From Hofstenia miamia (taxonomy: Eukaryota > Xenacoelomorpha > Acoela): 64,000 nucleotides of DNA. Below are positions 10,252 through 22,629 of the stretch, piece after piece; positions within the stretch are counted from its first letter, which is position 1, and every line of letters begins with the position of its first letter. The DNA lies in NCBI GenBank assembly GCA_004352715.1, contig SCFE01000029.1, positions 1,584,282 through 1,648,281 of the forward strand, read 5' to 3'. A model generated the notes under the pieces. That model was not told the DNA's origin, searched no databases, and saw only the letters and a list, made by a program, of their open reading frames with translations. Position numbers and translations under genes: made by a program.

Positions 10252-10302
10252 AATGATAACAACACGACCAATATGGGTTTTGAAAATCCAGCATATGAAA
10301 TG
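10252..10302 (+). CDS. candidate NPxY cytoplasmic-tail mini-exon, copy 4 (best motif match)
   Basis: Acceptor cattattatttag, 51 open bases, donor GTAAAT; reads NDNNTTNMGFENPAYEM. FENPAY is the closest of the four to the classical FxNPxY internalisation signal (F, then N-P-x-Y). The downstream 800 bases are colinear with unit 2, including the candidate terminal exon at 10713. If transcribed with the other copies it could add a second or further docking site to one tail, or be used instead of them. Confidence 0.58.
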
Positions 10303-11075
10303 GTAAATATATTTATTATCATTATATATTTGTTTCATTTTTCCCCAGTTGTACATAATATGATGGTAAATATGACATTTTAGAATTCAATTTAATTGAA
10401 CTTGTCCACAAATGAATGCGTAGCAAAGCATTCAAGTCATTTTTGAATTTATACACAGATTTTGTAGAAAGTCGTCATAAACTTGTTATCTCAATTATTA
10501 TTGTTTCAGAACAAAATTTAACCTTTTTAATACTTTAATAGTATGCTTCACAATACCCGGACTATGACATACTATGGTAATTGTACCATACATACATTTT
10601 TAAACTTTTTTCAGAATATATAAATATTGTTTGCCGAAAATTCAATATATGATACATAAATGGAAATTTATGAACTATAAAATATATAATTAAGTTTTGA
10701 ATAAAATTCCAGATAATGGCGATCATTGTTTTATACACTCTACATGGGTCTGCTAGAGAAACTCTCAACGACAAATTTCACACCTTTTCCTAGGTTGTGA
10801 ACTAAACTATGGTCTGAGCTGGGCTTTTTTTGTGTTTAATATACACATATATGTTGGGCGCTTGAGGAATTGAACAATACGATAAATCAAGCATTGCATT
10901 TGTTGCTTATATTTTGAAATATTAACTCTAAATTTTTACCTAAAATACAGTTTGCAATGCATCCTTGTTGGGTGACTAAACAAGACTTAGGTTTTTAATT
11001 AATAGAAGTAAAGTTGCTGAGAACAATAGCAGCTTATATGGGCTTTATATATATATATATATATATATATAATAC
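10303..11075 (+). repeat. duplicated unit 4 (intron and 3' sequence)
   Basis: Colinear with 5911-6545 and, more distantly, 3213-3600. Contains an extra insertion around 10515-10680 (cccggactatgacatactatgg, ttttcagaatatataaatattg) that repeats the motif block seen at 3560-3640 and 11078-11110. Ends with gttgctgagaacaatagcag and a (TA)n tract at 11045-11070. Confidence 0.8.
10713..10793 (+). CDS. candidate terminal exon, copy B (26 codons then TAG)
   Basis: Follows gaataaaattccag; open for 26 codons (begins IMAIIVLYTLHGSARETL) to TAG 10791-10793. Differs from copy A at 6160 by about eight substitutions with no frame change. See copy A for the reasoning; an alternative is that the ATG at codon 2 is irrelevant and the block is plain intron. 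Confidence 0.3.
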   Translation: MMAIIVLYTLHGSARETLNDKFHTFS

Positions 11076-11190
11076 TTTACAAGACCAGGATCATGACATA
11101 CTCTGGCAATTGTAAGGTTTTTCGTTAACAGAATTAAAGTTGCTGAGATTAATTGCTAGCTTATATGCTTTAGATTTTTTTGAATGTCTG
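11076..11190 (+). repeat. fragment of a further duplicated unit, no exon
   Basis: Contains aagaccaggatcatgacata, ctctggcaattgtaa and gttgctgagattaattgct, all found in the units upstream, but the exon-bearing part is missing. Confidence 0.65.
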
Positions 11191-11387
11191 AAAATTAGTG
11201 AACTTTAACTATTATAAGCAATCGGACTAATTGGAATAATTCGGCAACACGAATAATTTCTCGCACTACTGTTCACCATTATTTGGTGTTCATTCACCAG
11301 TAGATGTTTGAATTCTCAAAGACTAACAAGCCTCGACAAAAATTATAGAAAAATATTGAACTTAGTAAATAGAATTTAGGAAGTGAT

Positions 11388-11388
11388 N

Positions 11389-11418
<30 letters not shown>
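11388..11418. repeat. (TA)n tract beside a single N
   Basis: TA run directly after the N at 11388. Confidence 0.9.
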
Positions 11419-11419
<1 letters not shown>

Positions 11420-11421
<2 letters not shown>

Positions 11422-14345
11422 CTTAGATGCTTTATGCTTAATCTTTATATTTTAGGATTCAGATTAAGTTCAATTCATCACAATTGTAAAGCTTGCTGCA
11501 TAGTTTTATAGGCTTTTGTTTAGATGAATATAATATGTTTATTGATCATTCTATTCAAAATAAAACAAGAGAAATCAAAATTTTAATGATTCTAAAACGA
11601 AAAGCAAGTTCTCAATGATAACTATATTTAAAAACTTGAACTTGTGTAAAAATTAATCAAGTGTCACAAAGCGAAAATTTGGAAGTTGAATATTTAAAAA
11701 AACAGCATTTTAAACTACGTTTTGTACTGCAGGAATTCTCATTTATTTAATAATTTTATCTCTTTAACATCATAATTTTGGAATACCTCAAACAAGATTG
11801 AACAATGAATTTCAGAATATGATTAATATTTATAATTTTTTGCTTGCTTGAACCTGCTAAAGTTGATGTTGGTCCACCTGCTGTTTAAAGCAATACATCT
11901 ATCTGTGCCTGCAAAGACCTAAAAAGCTAATTAAGTGATTATGAAAAATATCATCCTTTCTATTCGAAATTAGTTTTGACTTCTGATGGTTTTCTGAAAC
12001 GGTATGTACAAATATTGCAATGAGCAGTACCGAATCAGACCATTTGTCTGAGAATGCCTTTGTGCATCAGGTGCATTCCCTGTGCGCTGATGCATCCTGT
12101 GACGGTGATGCAATAATTTGAGCAGAATGCGATGCTGTGGAACATTAATATCTAAATAATATCTTTTTTGCTAGTCTCCACTTTTTACTTAGGTTCTATT
12201 TTTTTGCCATTCTGCCTTTCCTGAGATAATTTTTTTGCTAGAATGCTAATGTGATGCAAAGAAATAAATTGCGCAAAAAGGATAGAAATTTGACATTCTC
12301 ACAGACAAAATTAATACTGAAAATGGTTCTTACCTATAGTCTACTTTTAGAAATGCAGTGAATCTCAAAATGCTTACCTTCATAGTGATTAGCAATTTTA
12401 ATTTCCATAAATATGAAATTTTGATGATTTGCTAGGCATTTTAATATATTTTGAATGCATATATTTCCTTGTTATAAATTGTTTTTTCTTAATTTATATT
12501 TTAAGTTGTATATATATATAAATATTTATTTGTTTACTGATAAATATATTTGTTTTATCCATTTACCCAATTTTGTTTTAGCAAACACTGGGCTGTATAC
12601 ATTTCTATGCATTGTAGCAAATTTGATATTAATTTATTCGCATTTTATGTACTTGTTTTTAAAAGAATTTAATACTTCTGTGAGAACTGCTCTGAATTTG
12701 CCTTTTTCCTTTATTTGCATATATTTTTATAGATTTACAAATTACAAAGTGAAGGGAAAAATCTCCCTAAAAATATATAATGAAATGCAAGGATTAAGGC
12801 AACATGTAGGACACAGACAAAACAGTATTCATGAGCACTTATTGTGAACTAAGAAATTTGCATGAATCACTTTTCAACAAAGTGAAATCAATTGGCACTT
12901 TAGTCCATTTTTATTAAAAAAATCCTCTCTCTGCGTCAAAATGTTATTAATCCAAGACAAACAGTACCAATAGTTTCAGAGTATTTAGTAATACAAATAT
13001 GCCAGATCTAGTCTCAATGCTGTATAATTTATAAGTAATTCCACAAATGAAATTTGATGTGCTCCATTGATTGGCAATCAATCCTTCAACAGTTTTAAAA
13101 TTAGAGCAGCAAACCATTCATACTTCCCAAACAAGTACATCATCAAGCATTTTCATAATAATCAATAGCAACCAGATTAGATAATATCTACTAAGGATGT
13201 TGTCTAATCAGCTTTACAGTGACTAAGTGTTTGTGGAGGAAATATTGGCACCTGTAAATTCCAAATCATTGAGAAAGTCTAAATTAAATTTTCCATAAGT
13301 GTAGCAATTGCATGCTTGTTAATAAATTAATATTTTTGACAATATGTAAATCACATGTTTTGTCACAAATGTTGTTATAAAAATTGATGCAAATATGTAT
13401 GTCACTTATTTATGAGAGATTTTCTGCATTTCCATATTTAAGAACACACAAAGTGTGAACATTCAGATCAACTAGATATCAGACCCACTTTTTTCATTAA
13501 GATACTGATTATATTTCCCTTAGGTTTAATATTTATCTTGTTAGTCTAGTACATATATTTCCGAACTCATACTATAATTCTTGAAAGCAATGCAAACTAA
13601 GAGCATTAGAAAGTTATCATTTAGGCACATATAAATTAAAAATCAAAAAAATGTATGTAATTTACACTCAGGGCTTGAGTTAAGATATTTATTTTTTAAA
13701 TGTGATAGTGCACTAAATACTAGATTAAGAATACTTGAGTACTTTGTTATTGCAATTTCCTAGTTAAATGCATATACTTGAATAAATGTAATAATATGAA
13801 CTATGGAAATGACAAATATTGTTTTCCAAATATATGAATGTTAATTGCATAGAGAATGTTAGTTTTAACTCACAATCATGCTTGAATTCTTGATTCCTAA
13901 TCCATTTGTTTTTTGAAAGGATTTGATTATTTGCTAGACAATAGTGTTGTAGTTCTATATCTCCTTTAAAAAATTAAAATTTATGTAAATGCAAAGAGAA
14001 TATTAGGAAGATAATTATTCCTCTTTTCAAAATATAATTTGCATAAATTGAAATACAGTAATTGGTAATCAAAAAGTGAATAGGTTCATCTTAGCATAAC
14101 TGGAAAGTCAAGCTATTTCAGACTCTTAATAAATTTTTATTTAATTTATAATTTCATATTATGTCTTCAACTACTGGGATCCTCTCAGAAGCCTAATTCT
14201 ACCCTCATGATGGAATGCTTCCAAATTGACTTTAAATAACAATTTTTATAAACTAAATTGTTAGATAAAAGTATTCTTATAATAAGAAACTTACTATTTA
14301 ATCACACATGTAACTGCAAATCAAAACAGATTTATATACTTCATT
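11420..14345. other. AT-rich sequence, nothing recognised
   Basis: No transposon protein, exon with good borders or RNA gene was seen. The longest open stretch (12455-12847, + strand) is hydrophobic and Tyr/Ile/Phe-rich as expected from AT bias. A small inverted repeat (tgcatcag at 12063, ctgatgca at 12087, 16-base loop) lies in a short GC-richer patch at 12045-12130. Confidence 0.4.
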
Positions 14346-14349
14346 TTTA

Positions 14350-14760
14350 AGAAGTATTACATTAATTATATGTAGCTAATGTGTAGTCCTTACTGAAAGC
14401 CTGCACACTATTGCTAGTTTTCTTCAATCATAGTTTTATACCACTCTTGAACATACAATAAATCCCCCTTTAAATGGTCAAACAATTAACATATGTAGGA
14501 ACAAATATAGCTCCATCAACCACATCTTTTGTAAGCAAGATATTTTCCTCATTGGTTTGAAGTCAACAACAAATGAAATTAATAACAAAGTTCCAAGAAC
14601 TGTCTCTTGTGGAATGCCTTGTATCAAAGAAGTATAGCTCCTCAAAGTATTATTAATCAAAATTCTGTTGTGTAAAAGTTTTTTGAAATTGACATACCAA
14701 TTATAATTTTCTACAGGCATATTTTGCAACTTTAACTTCTTCAATTAGAAATTATGCATA
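14350..14760 (-). mobile_element. LINE reverse transcriptase fragment
   Basis: On the - strand: NWYVNFKKLLHNRILINNTL, then SLIQGIPQETVLGTLL. The second is the (G)xPQGxVLxPxLF box of non-LTR reverse transcriptases, with Glu for Gly after the Gln, and the spacing from the R-x-x-x-x-N strand is right. In another frame DGAIFVPTY and VQEWYKTMIEENW follow, resembling the segment after the catalytic FADD box. It is short, frameshifted and flanked by nothing else recognisable from the element. Confidence 0.6.
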
Positions 14761-14769
14761 TATTTGATT

Positions 14770-16150
14770 TTGGATCATTTAGATTCTTTGTAAATTGATC
14801 ATAAATCCAAATAGGGGGATGTAATGTCATCACATCAGTTTATGTTATCAGTTCTAAATCTAAAAAGCAGCTTCAGAAAGTTTATGCACTGCAATCTGAA
14901 GATATTGCAAACTTATTTAACATTTTAAAGAGAATTATAGATTTTTAGACATGCTAAGCAAATTAAAAAAATTAAAGGCTTAGAGAGCAACATTAAACTT
15001 TAAAGTATCTTTAAGTCACTATAAAATAAATCAATGTTTTAAAAACCCATCAAATATTTAAAAAAATATTTTTTTGTTATTTTAACATTAAAGACTGTTT
15101 AATGAAATTTAAAGTATAAACAAGAGAATTATTGGGACTTTAAAGATTTTGTTATGATTAGTTTATTGTAGGAAATAATTAAATGTGCTAAATTTTTAAG
15201 CTAATTTGACATTAGTATGAAATGAGTGAGCAATCCTACTCATCTATCTATTGAGGGTATTGAGTCAAAGCATGGATTTACCAGTGCTAAAATTAATAAC
15301 TTTTTCCTCCTACCATAATATCCTATCCTAATAATATTTTAGAGTAAACAGGAGATAGTGTAAGTGAAGAGTGGCGACACTCAGCTAACCTGATACAAAT
15401 AACCTTAAAAAAGAGTCATATAAGACTAGAAGACTAGAGTCCTAATTAAGATAAAGAATAAAGTAGCCCTAACTCTTGGGTGCAGTGAATGAAACCTATG
15501 TGCTAATTAAAAGATGTAAACACAGTGCAACTATTATCTCATGGAATATCAGTGAAAGCATTAAAGGTTAATTTTATTCACAAATAAAATTCAGTACAAC
15601 AAAGTCCCTAACCACAGACCTAAGCAACATGATAAGCTAGCTCAATCTGTTCCCTCATATTTTTCTGTTGAATCTTACCTATATGGAAAAAGTATATGAA
15701 CAATAAATGTTTCAAATCAATATTTTCAAGCTTGTGTGAACTAGATATAAATTTACTAAGGCGTTTTACATGTAAGTCTTTGTTTTGCATAGTGTGGACC
15801 ATATTTCTCCAATACTGGCAGCAAGGCCTGTTAATATCTGTGAAGCATAACAGCTGGTAGTGTTAACTCTAGACCACTGCCCTGTGTCCATCACTAAATT
15901 TATACATCTATGGAGCACTCAAGGCTCCTACTTTCTTATTGTTGCCATATCTTGGTGGCTGTTTCCTCAGATGGCCCTGCTCTAATAATTTCCCTAGCCC
16001 ACATCATGGTAATATAATACAGGTGTACTACTTCATCTTCAACTCTTGACATATGCAACTTCTGATGCTCAGATTTTTGTGAAGAAATCATAAATAAAGA
16101 AGAGGATGCATAACTAGTGGTCTGGGAAAATCCTGGGTCATTCAGGGGTT
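14770..16150. other. AT-rich sequence, nothing recognised
   Basis: No open stretch with recognisable motifs. The segment 15330-15600 is less AT-biased (gagtggcgacactcagctaac) and could be a terminal repeat of the minus-strand LTR element, but I found no matching second copy. Confidence 0.35.
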
Positions 16151-16158
16151 ATATATTA

Positions 16159-16415
16159 ATATTAATAAGGGGTGTACCTGGGATTTTTTGACGGGGGGAC
16201 ATCATTGTTATTCCCTAATGTGGAGCAAATCCCTTGAAAATTTTTGAAACTATTGAGAAAATAGACCCTAAAATATGCATTTCATGATCCTAGATTTTAA
16301 ATTTTTCAATTTTTTACAAAATTTTTTTTGATTTATCCAGTCAAAATTAAATTTGGAAACCTGATGGGGGACATTCCACCATGCCCCCCTCTGGGTACAC
16401 TACTGATATTAATAA
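16159..16415. mobile_element. small non-autonomous element with 10-bp flanking repeat
   Basis: A 237-base insert (16169-16405) lies between two exact copies of atattaataa (16159-16168 and 16406-16415). Its ends carry imperfect inverted repeats sharing GTGTACC (left ggggtgtacctggg, right gggtacactactg), and gggggacat occurs near both ends. No coding capacity. Size, inverted ends and the flanking repeat suggest a MITE; a 10-bp duplication would fit a Mutator-like parent, but the flank is low-complexity AT so this is uncertain. Confidence 0.5.
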
Positions 16416-17839
16416 CCTTAAATGAGGGTCATATAGGTAAGCAATTTAAATTTGATACAAAGTTACTTGTTGTGTCCATAATTTCAAAAAAGGTTTCTTT
16501 GCCTGCCAAACTAGTTATCTCATCAATTGGAGATCCAGCCATCATTGACATTCCAGGTGCCAACTCTTACAGATGAGCTAATTGTTGCTGATCAGCTGGG
16601 AATCAAGTTTCAACAGCTTAGACTTCCTCTCTGTTTACTCCCAACCAGATCTGGACTTTGACCTCAATGACTCTCCTGAGGAATGTGGTCTTCCTGCACA
16701 TTTTGCCATTTTTCTCCAGACTCTTCTTCTTGCTTGATTGAACTTAGGTGTTTATTATTAAATAGACATTAGATTCAAATTACACACCATCTGGTTATAG
16801 GCCTCTCTTTAAGGCCATAGGCATCTCTCAAGTTATCATCAAAAATATTGTCAAAATTTTCTTCATCTACATTGACTAAGATGTTATAATAAAAATCATT
16901 ACAGTTATTCACTAGAATGAACTCATTAGTATTATCTATTATAATAGAATCAATGTTTTTAATGGTGAATTTTAATCTCTGGAAGTGGAACTTCCTACTG
17001 TTACCTAAGATATAATTCTTATTGTCAATTATATAGCTACATTTCTTACTTGCTTATCATCAGTATACAGGAGTGGTGTATATACAAATAGTTTATAATT
17101 GAATGCACTCTATTGTCAGACTGCTGACTTTTTCATATTATGAAAGAGTCCATCATGGAAGAAGAACAAATCTTTACAATTGGCAAGTCATTGGAAGTCA
17201 CTGGGATATGGGAACTTGCATTTTAAGAGTGCTAATTCAGGGAGCTTTTTGACAAAGGCATGGTCAGGCTTTATTTGTTTGCACTGGTGACTTAGCATGG
17301 ATCAATAATGTAAAAACAATTACAAAATACTATAATGTTATGAAATTTGTCAAAGTGATTCCAATGATCAGAGCAGATATCACCAACTTGGAAGCTATGA
17401 TCAAGGATCAAGTAAAACTCTACACTTCCTTCATTTTCAACAAATTTACCCCAGTCAATTTGCTATGGTCACTCTTCACACATTTTTATCCCAACACTAT
17501 TATCCAGGAAGGAGGCATGCATAACAGTGACATCAATGTGACAATGACCCTCCTAATTGCATTTAAGGGTCTCCACCTTTACAAGTGATTCTATGACATC
17601 TTCAAGCAGTGCTAAAAGAGTATCTTCACCTGCTGCATCATTAATGAGTGCTGGCTCAAGATGTCTATAATGAAGTATTAATGGGAAAAGGTGACCCAAA
17701 GAGATGCCATCCTGCAGGTCACCAAAAGAATGTGATATGCTGCCAGCAAGAGTTGGGATGATAAATTAGCAGCTGAAGTGATTGAGGAAGTTCAGAAATT
17801 ACTATTAGGGCAACCCTTGAAATAATTACCCAAAGCTTA
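16416..17839. other. unassigned, perhaps 3' part of the minus-strand LTR element
   Basis: By position this should hold RNase H and integrase of the gypsy-like element read from right to left, and the composition is less AT-biased than elsewhere. I could not identify the catalytic motifs of either domain, or an LTR. Confidence 0.3.
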
Positions 17840-20450
17840 AAGGGAGATATAGTGTCACTTGAGGTTTATCATCCTTGAAGATTTTATGGCTAGGTTTCAA
17901 ATAAGTTTTTTGTAATAATTAATGAAACCCATGATTTGTGCAAATCTTTTCTGTTTTCTGGTTTCAAAATATTGTTTACCAACTCTCTAGCATCTTCTTT
18001 GATTTTTTATTATGTGATGTTCAATCTTTATTCCCAGGAACACTATTTTTGTTTTTAAAATATTTCATTTGTTTCAAGTTATGCATCATGCAGCAATAGA
18101 AATTATGGTAAGTGTTCTGTCTAACTGCTTCAAATGTTCCTTTACTATTTTGCAAACAACAATATTGTTGTCTATGTAGGCAGATATGCCATCCTCTATC
18201 TTATGTCCACAGTTTTTCAGTGCTTTGGTCACAAATCATTGAAATGCTCCTGGGGCATTGCCTAAACTTAATCCCATGTATCCCCATTCATAGAATCAGT
18301 AAGAAGTGACAAATGCAGTTTTTTGATATCTCTTGTTCTATTGGTGCTTGCCAGTATGTCTTGCATAAGTCTATTTCTGTGAATAATGTATTTTGTGTTG
18401 TGGTAGTGGGTACAATTACTTCTTTGTTATGTTGTTGAGCTTCCTGAAATTGAAGCACAATAAATCTTTTTTCCTTGTTGGAGGAGCACTTTTGGTGCAG
18501 CATATGGAAATTCACTAGAACATATTATGCTGTTATCCAGCAACTCTTAAAAGATCTTGTTGTATTTCTTTTTTAGTTGCTCTGACACTCACTTTACTGG
18601 TAATCTTATCAGTTTATCTGCTGTTATTATCATTTTGTGAGTTTCCCTAATGGCCTTGACCATGCTGATTTCTCTGAAGTTGAATATCAGTGTGTGTGCT
18701 TGTTCAGGAGGGCCCTCAATTGATTTTTTTGGTGTTTTGATAGATGTTAGTAGTCATAATAATTTATTGTTGGAGTTTTTTCAAGTTGGTTGTCCTCCTC
18801 CATCACAACTGCATTTATTTTTTTGGTAGTATTTCTTATCTTGATACAAATTTCCATTTCCAATATCATTACTTTCATCCTGCTTCAGGTTTATGAATCC
18901 ATTTGTGCAGTTCATGATTGGTATGCTGCCAATTCCATTGCTTTTCACTCATATGCTTGCTGGTATCATCACTTTCTTTGTGTTCCTTTCTATTTTATTG
19001 CATATCACTATACTGTCATTTGTCTATTTCTGTTGTTTCAATCTCCTGATATTTCCATTGGTTCAGTAACAGTTGCATATTTCTTTAAGTTTAAAATTGA
19101 TGGTTTTCCTAAGTTTGATCTTGTTCAATGTTGACAAGACCTCTTCTTGGACAGTGATCATTTGCTTCTGAAAATCAATTACATGTTTGTGACACTTCAG
19201 GAAACTACTACTCAAAATTACTTCATATGGTAGTAAGATCTTTTCTGTGCTGATTACCATTATAGTGTGTAAAAAGACAGTTACCACAATTTTGAGGTTA
19301 GCCTCCTCTAAGGTTCTTTTCATGTCTATTTAAACTCCTGATGCATTAATAAATCTGTGTTTTCCTCTTTCCTTTGACTTTCTATGATAGCCCAATTTCC
19401 TTGGACACTTGGCTGTGATCAGCTTCATTGTAGTGCCTGTGTTGACCAAGACTTCCAATACCACCCAAATTATTGCTATGGGTGTTGTGTTGGCTTCCAA
19501 AAAGTTTCTCAATACCAGTTTGACTGTTATTCTCACTCAGCCTTTCATTCTGCAAATCCTTCTAGTTCTTCAAGCTCATATAAGTCATCTTCATTATAAA
19601 AGCATTCATCATCACATATCACATTCATTTGTTGATGGCAGCAGTCCTTCTCATGATGGCCTTTCAGCCTGCAGTTGTGACATTAATTATCAGTTCTCTG
19701 TAGTGCCTTTACCATGCTTTTCCTAGTTTTTACTTTTATTATTCCTGGTGTAGTGCTTTTATCATAAGTCTTCATTTCAGTTGCCTCTTTTTTGGCATGA
19801 TGTTTTCCTGCATTAACTGTTGGTTCTTAATTATGACTCGTTTTAAAATAAAACTGTCATTTCTTCATCTTGGATGGTACATTTGGGAATAGTGAGGATT
19901 GGTTTATCATCACATTGTTCACAGTTTGCTCTTTTTGTTTCTTTGTCATCTTGCAGCCATTCCATTTCAAGTCTCAATAGTCATGCTGTTTCTTCCAATG
20001 TTTCATTTTTGATTTTTAACATTTCTATTCTTTTGCTTAGTTGTTCTAACTCTTGTTAATCATCATTCAGCCATTTTGTGTTTACTATCCACCACTTTTA
20101 GCAGTTAAATCTTTTGCACCATTCATTTGTTTCTTCCTCTCTGGCTGTGATTTAAAGGCTGTATTCCAATTTTAGTCATTTGATCTCTAGTCTTACAATC
20201 AAATTGTGCTCTGAGATGCTCTTTTGCATTTTGAGTCTAAATTGTGATTTTATTCGTTCTTGTCCACTCTCAAACTGTTTTTTCAACATTGCTATCTAAA
20301 TGTATAATCTCTTCTCTGTTTCCCAGAGTTCACAGTTGTCAACTGTTAATGTTGACTCCACTGGTGATGACTGGGGTATTCAAGTAATTGAGTGGTAAAT
20401 GCTGTTTCCTCAGGCGACTCTGTCATTGGTTTAGGGATGAAAAATACAGG
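17840..20450 (-). mobile_element. Ty3/gypsy-like LTR retrotransposon relic (gag knuckle, protease, RT)
   Basis: Read on the - strand the order is gag, protease, RT. Gag: CHNCRLKGHHEKDCC, a CX2CX4HX4C zinc knuckle (about 19636-19683). Protease: VLVNTGTTMKLITAKC (about 19405-19455), where the catalytic Asp of DTG is Asn. RT: TLFTEIDLCKTYWQAPIEQE (about 18330-18390), NAPGAFQ (about 18245-18265), then AYIDNNIVV (about 18160-18186) in place of YxDD, and VFLGIKIEHHI (about 18010-18040). The order and the DLCKxYWQ plus NAPxxFQ boxes fit Ty3/gypsy. Both catalytic sites carry Asp-to-Asn changes and many stops are present, so it is dead. No LTR pair or primer site was found. Confidence 0.8.
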
Positions 20451-22410
20451 GGAAGCATCTTAATGATGTCTGGCTGGTTAAGATATGGGGCAATTTATCA
20501 GTATATTTTGTGATGTGGGACTCTTCATCTGCCTTAGATAGTTACTATTGCTTCTGCTTCTTGTGATTACTATGTTTGCTTAACTGCAGTTGTGATGTTT
20601 TTTTTTCAGTTCATTCCATAGGTTAGTTGGCAAGAATCAATTCAATTTACTCTGTTTTGTAATTAATGCCTTTTTGTTTGCATTTCATGCAACAAGAGTG
20701 TCTTTCTATTTATGCTCTGTTGCTACCAATATAGTAGAGAGCCAGGTGTAACCATTTGTTCTGCGACATTTATGTGTGTGTAAATAAGTATATAGTCTCC
20801 TTATCTGTTGCTCACAACATGTCACAGTTTCCATGTGAAATCCTTGACCATAAAAGTTTTGTGCTTAATTCATCCTGCTATTGATGGTGCTTACTTCATC
20901 ATACAATATTTATTAGTAGGAGATTCTAACCTAAGCTAACACTACACAAACGTACAAGAAGTAACCTTGACTGTTTCCCCACAATAATTGTTCCTTGAAC
21001 TTGAAAATTGAAAGTAAACACATGCAATTTGTACATTTTTCTAAACTTTTTCATTAAAAATGCCTATACATGTGGTAGATTTAACAATTGACTAATTTTA
21101 CGGTTTCCATATTGCATTTAATGCTTGTAAAAATTTACATAGTATTTTTTCAAAAAAATAGACGATTGTTTTTGAAAAGAAAAACGTTTTTTTAAATTAT
21201 AAACTTTAGATCCTTGAATAAATAATGAATTTGAGAAATTTGAAAATTTTCCTTAAAGGTGTCTACCACAAATGTAGGGGATGTACACAGAGTAATCTCG
21301 AAATGTCAGGAAGTGTATAAAGAGTAAAATGTATCATGTTATGGAGGCCCAATTTAAGCCAAGAGTTTTTATAAATGAAACATTATAAATCACAACATGA
21401 TATTACAAAACAGCGTAGTTTACACAAAAATGCAGAGGCTTGAATGTAAAATTTTTCCTTAACCAATACCAATAATATTTCGGAAAGGGACCATCTCTAA
21501 GGGCTCCATGAAAAGCAATTATTTTCACGAAGATTGATTTCATTATGCGTCGTGTTAGTCCGAAGAAATCCTTAAAAAAATTCATATTATTAAAGGGCAA
21601 GCACTGACTGGTCCTTGCTTTTTGTTGATTGGTTATTTGAGCAAATTCATAGCAAGTCTAGATATCATTTATTAAGCTCCGTCATTTCTTGATAGATATT
21701 GAATTTGAAACGTCTGTAGCTGTTTTTAAATTAATGTGCAGCTACAACTATATATTAATCTTAAACGTAATATTTAAGCTCAATCACTTCAAAATATGGA
21801 AATGTGTATTATCTTTTCATATATTTAGAGATTTTGATATATTTTATAAGAATAAGAATCTCTCATGTAGAAGGACCCCATGGAGCCCTAGGAACACGAC
21901 GCCACTATCAAGCGTTCAGTAAATTGGTGTTGTGTATGTCTGGTTCTCAGTACCAGAGAAGTGGCATGGGGCAAATCACAAGGAACACCGAGATTTGGGG
22001 CCCTGCGCTAAGCAATTATTACAGAAAAGCTATTAGTAAATTTAAGAATATTTAAATTAAATTATTCACAATATCAATTCAAAAATTATATTGCTAGTTG
22101 CACACTATGATTTGCAACAAATAAAGTTCTTGTCGCTTTTTAACGTTTTAATTATTAGATATTTGTTATCTAAGTAGTTTGTAACTTCTATCAATTGAGT
22201 GTGATGTAGAATGAAATTTTGGTTTTTCCGAAAGTAGATGCTAGTAACAACTGCAAAACAAATCTTTATAAATACGTGGAAATATCAAATATGTCTTAAT
22301 TCAATTAACTTTGTGTATAGCAATTGTTCTTGGAAACTAAGATTTGATTAGTGGAAAAATACATGCTAAGCTTGACAAATATATATTATATAGATATATA
22401 CTTAGGATTC
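20451..22410. other. no recognised gene; one GC-richer island
   Basis: Mostly AT-rich. The stretch 21865-22010 stands out (aaggaccccatggagcccta, agatttggggccctgcgcta) with two short open frames, but I recognise no family; it may be a short dispersed repeat. Sequence just after 20690 could be a leader or LTR of the gypsy-like element. Confidence 0.35.

Positions 22411-22413
<3 letters not shown>

Positions 22414-22442
<29 letters not shown>
22414..22442. repeat. (TA)n microsatellite
   Basis: Uninterrupted TA run about 190 bases upstream of the 22630 first-exon paralogue. Confidence 0.9.
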
Positions 22443-22446
<4 letters not shown>

Positions 22447-22629
22447 TTTTTCACTTTAATTAACAAGCAATTTTTAGTTCAAAAGAAAAAAACATAATAC
22501 CTTAAGTCTAATCAAATGAAAACTTCGAATATTCTCATTATATATATTTGACAATTATATCACTTCTAGTTAGAATTCTTTGCCTATTAATATCATCATA
22601 TTGTTTTAATTACTTCTATTGCATTTGAT

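Noticed and set aside
10165-10356. minus-strand frame overlapping mini-exon 4
   Set aside because: It runs into the (TA)n tract (Ile-Tyr repeats) and is antisense to the better-supported exon.
12045-12130. Cys-containing short frame and hairpin, possible EGF exon
   Set aside because: The frame has stops, no AG/GT borders, and cysteine spacing does not fit EGF-like or EMI modules.
12455-12847. 130-codon open frame, hydrophobic, + strand
   Set aside because: Composition (Tyr, Ile, Phe, Leu) is what AT-rich DNA gives by chance, it contains a TA-type stretch, and there are no splice-like borders or recognisable motif.
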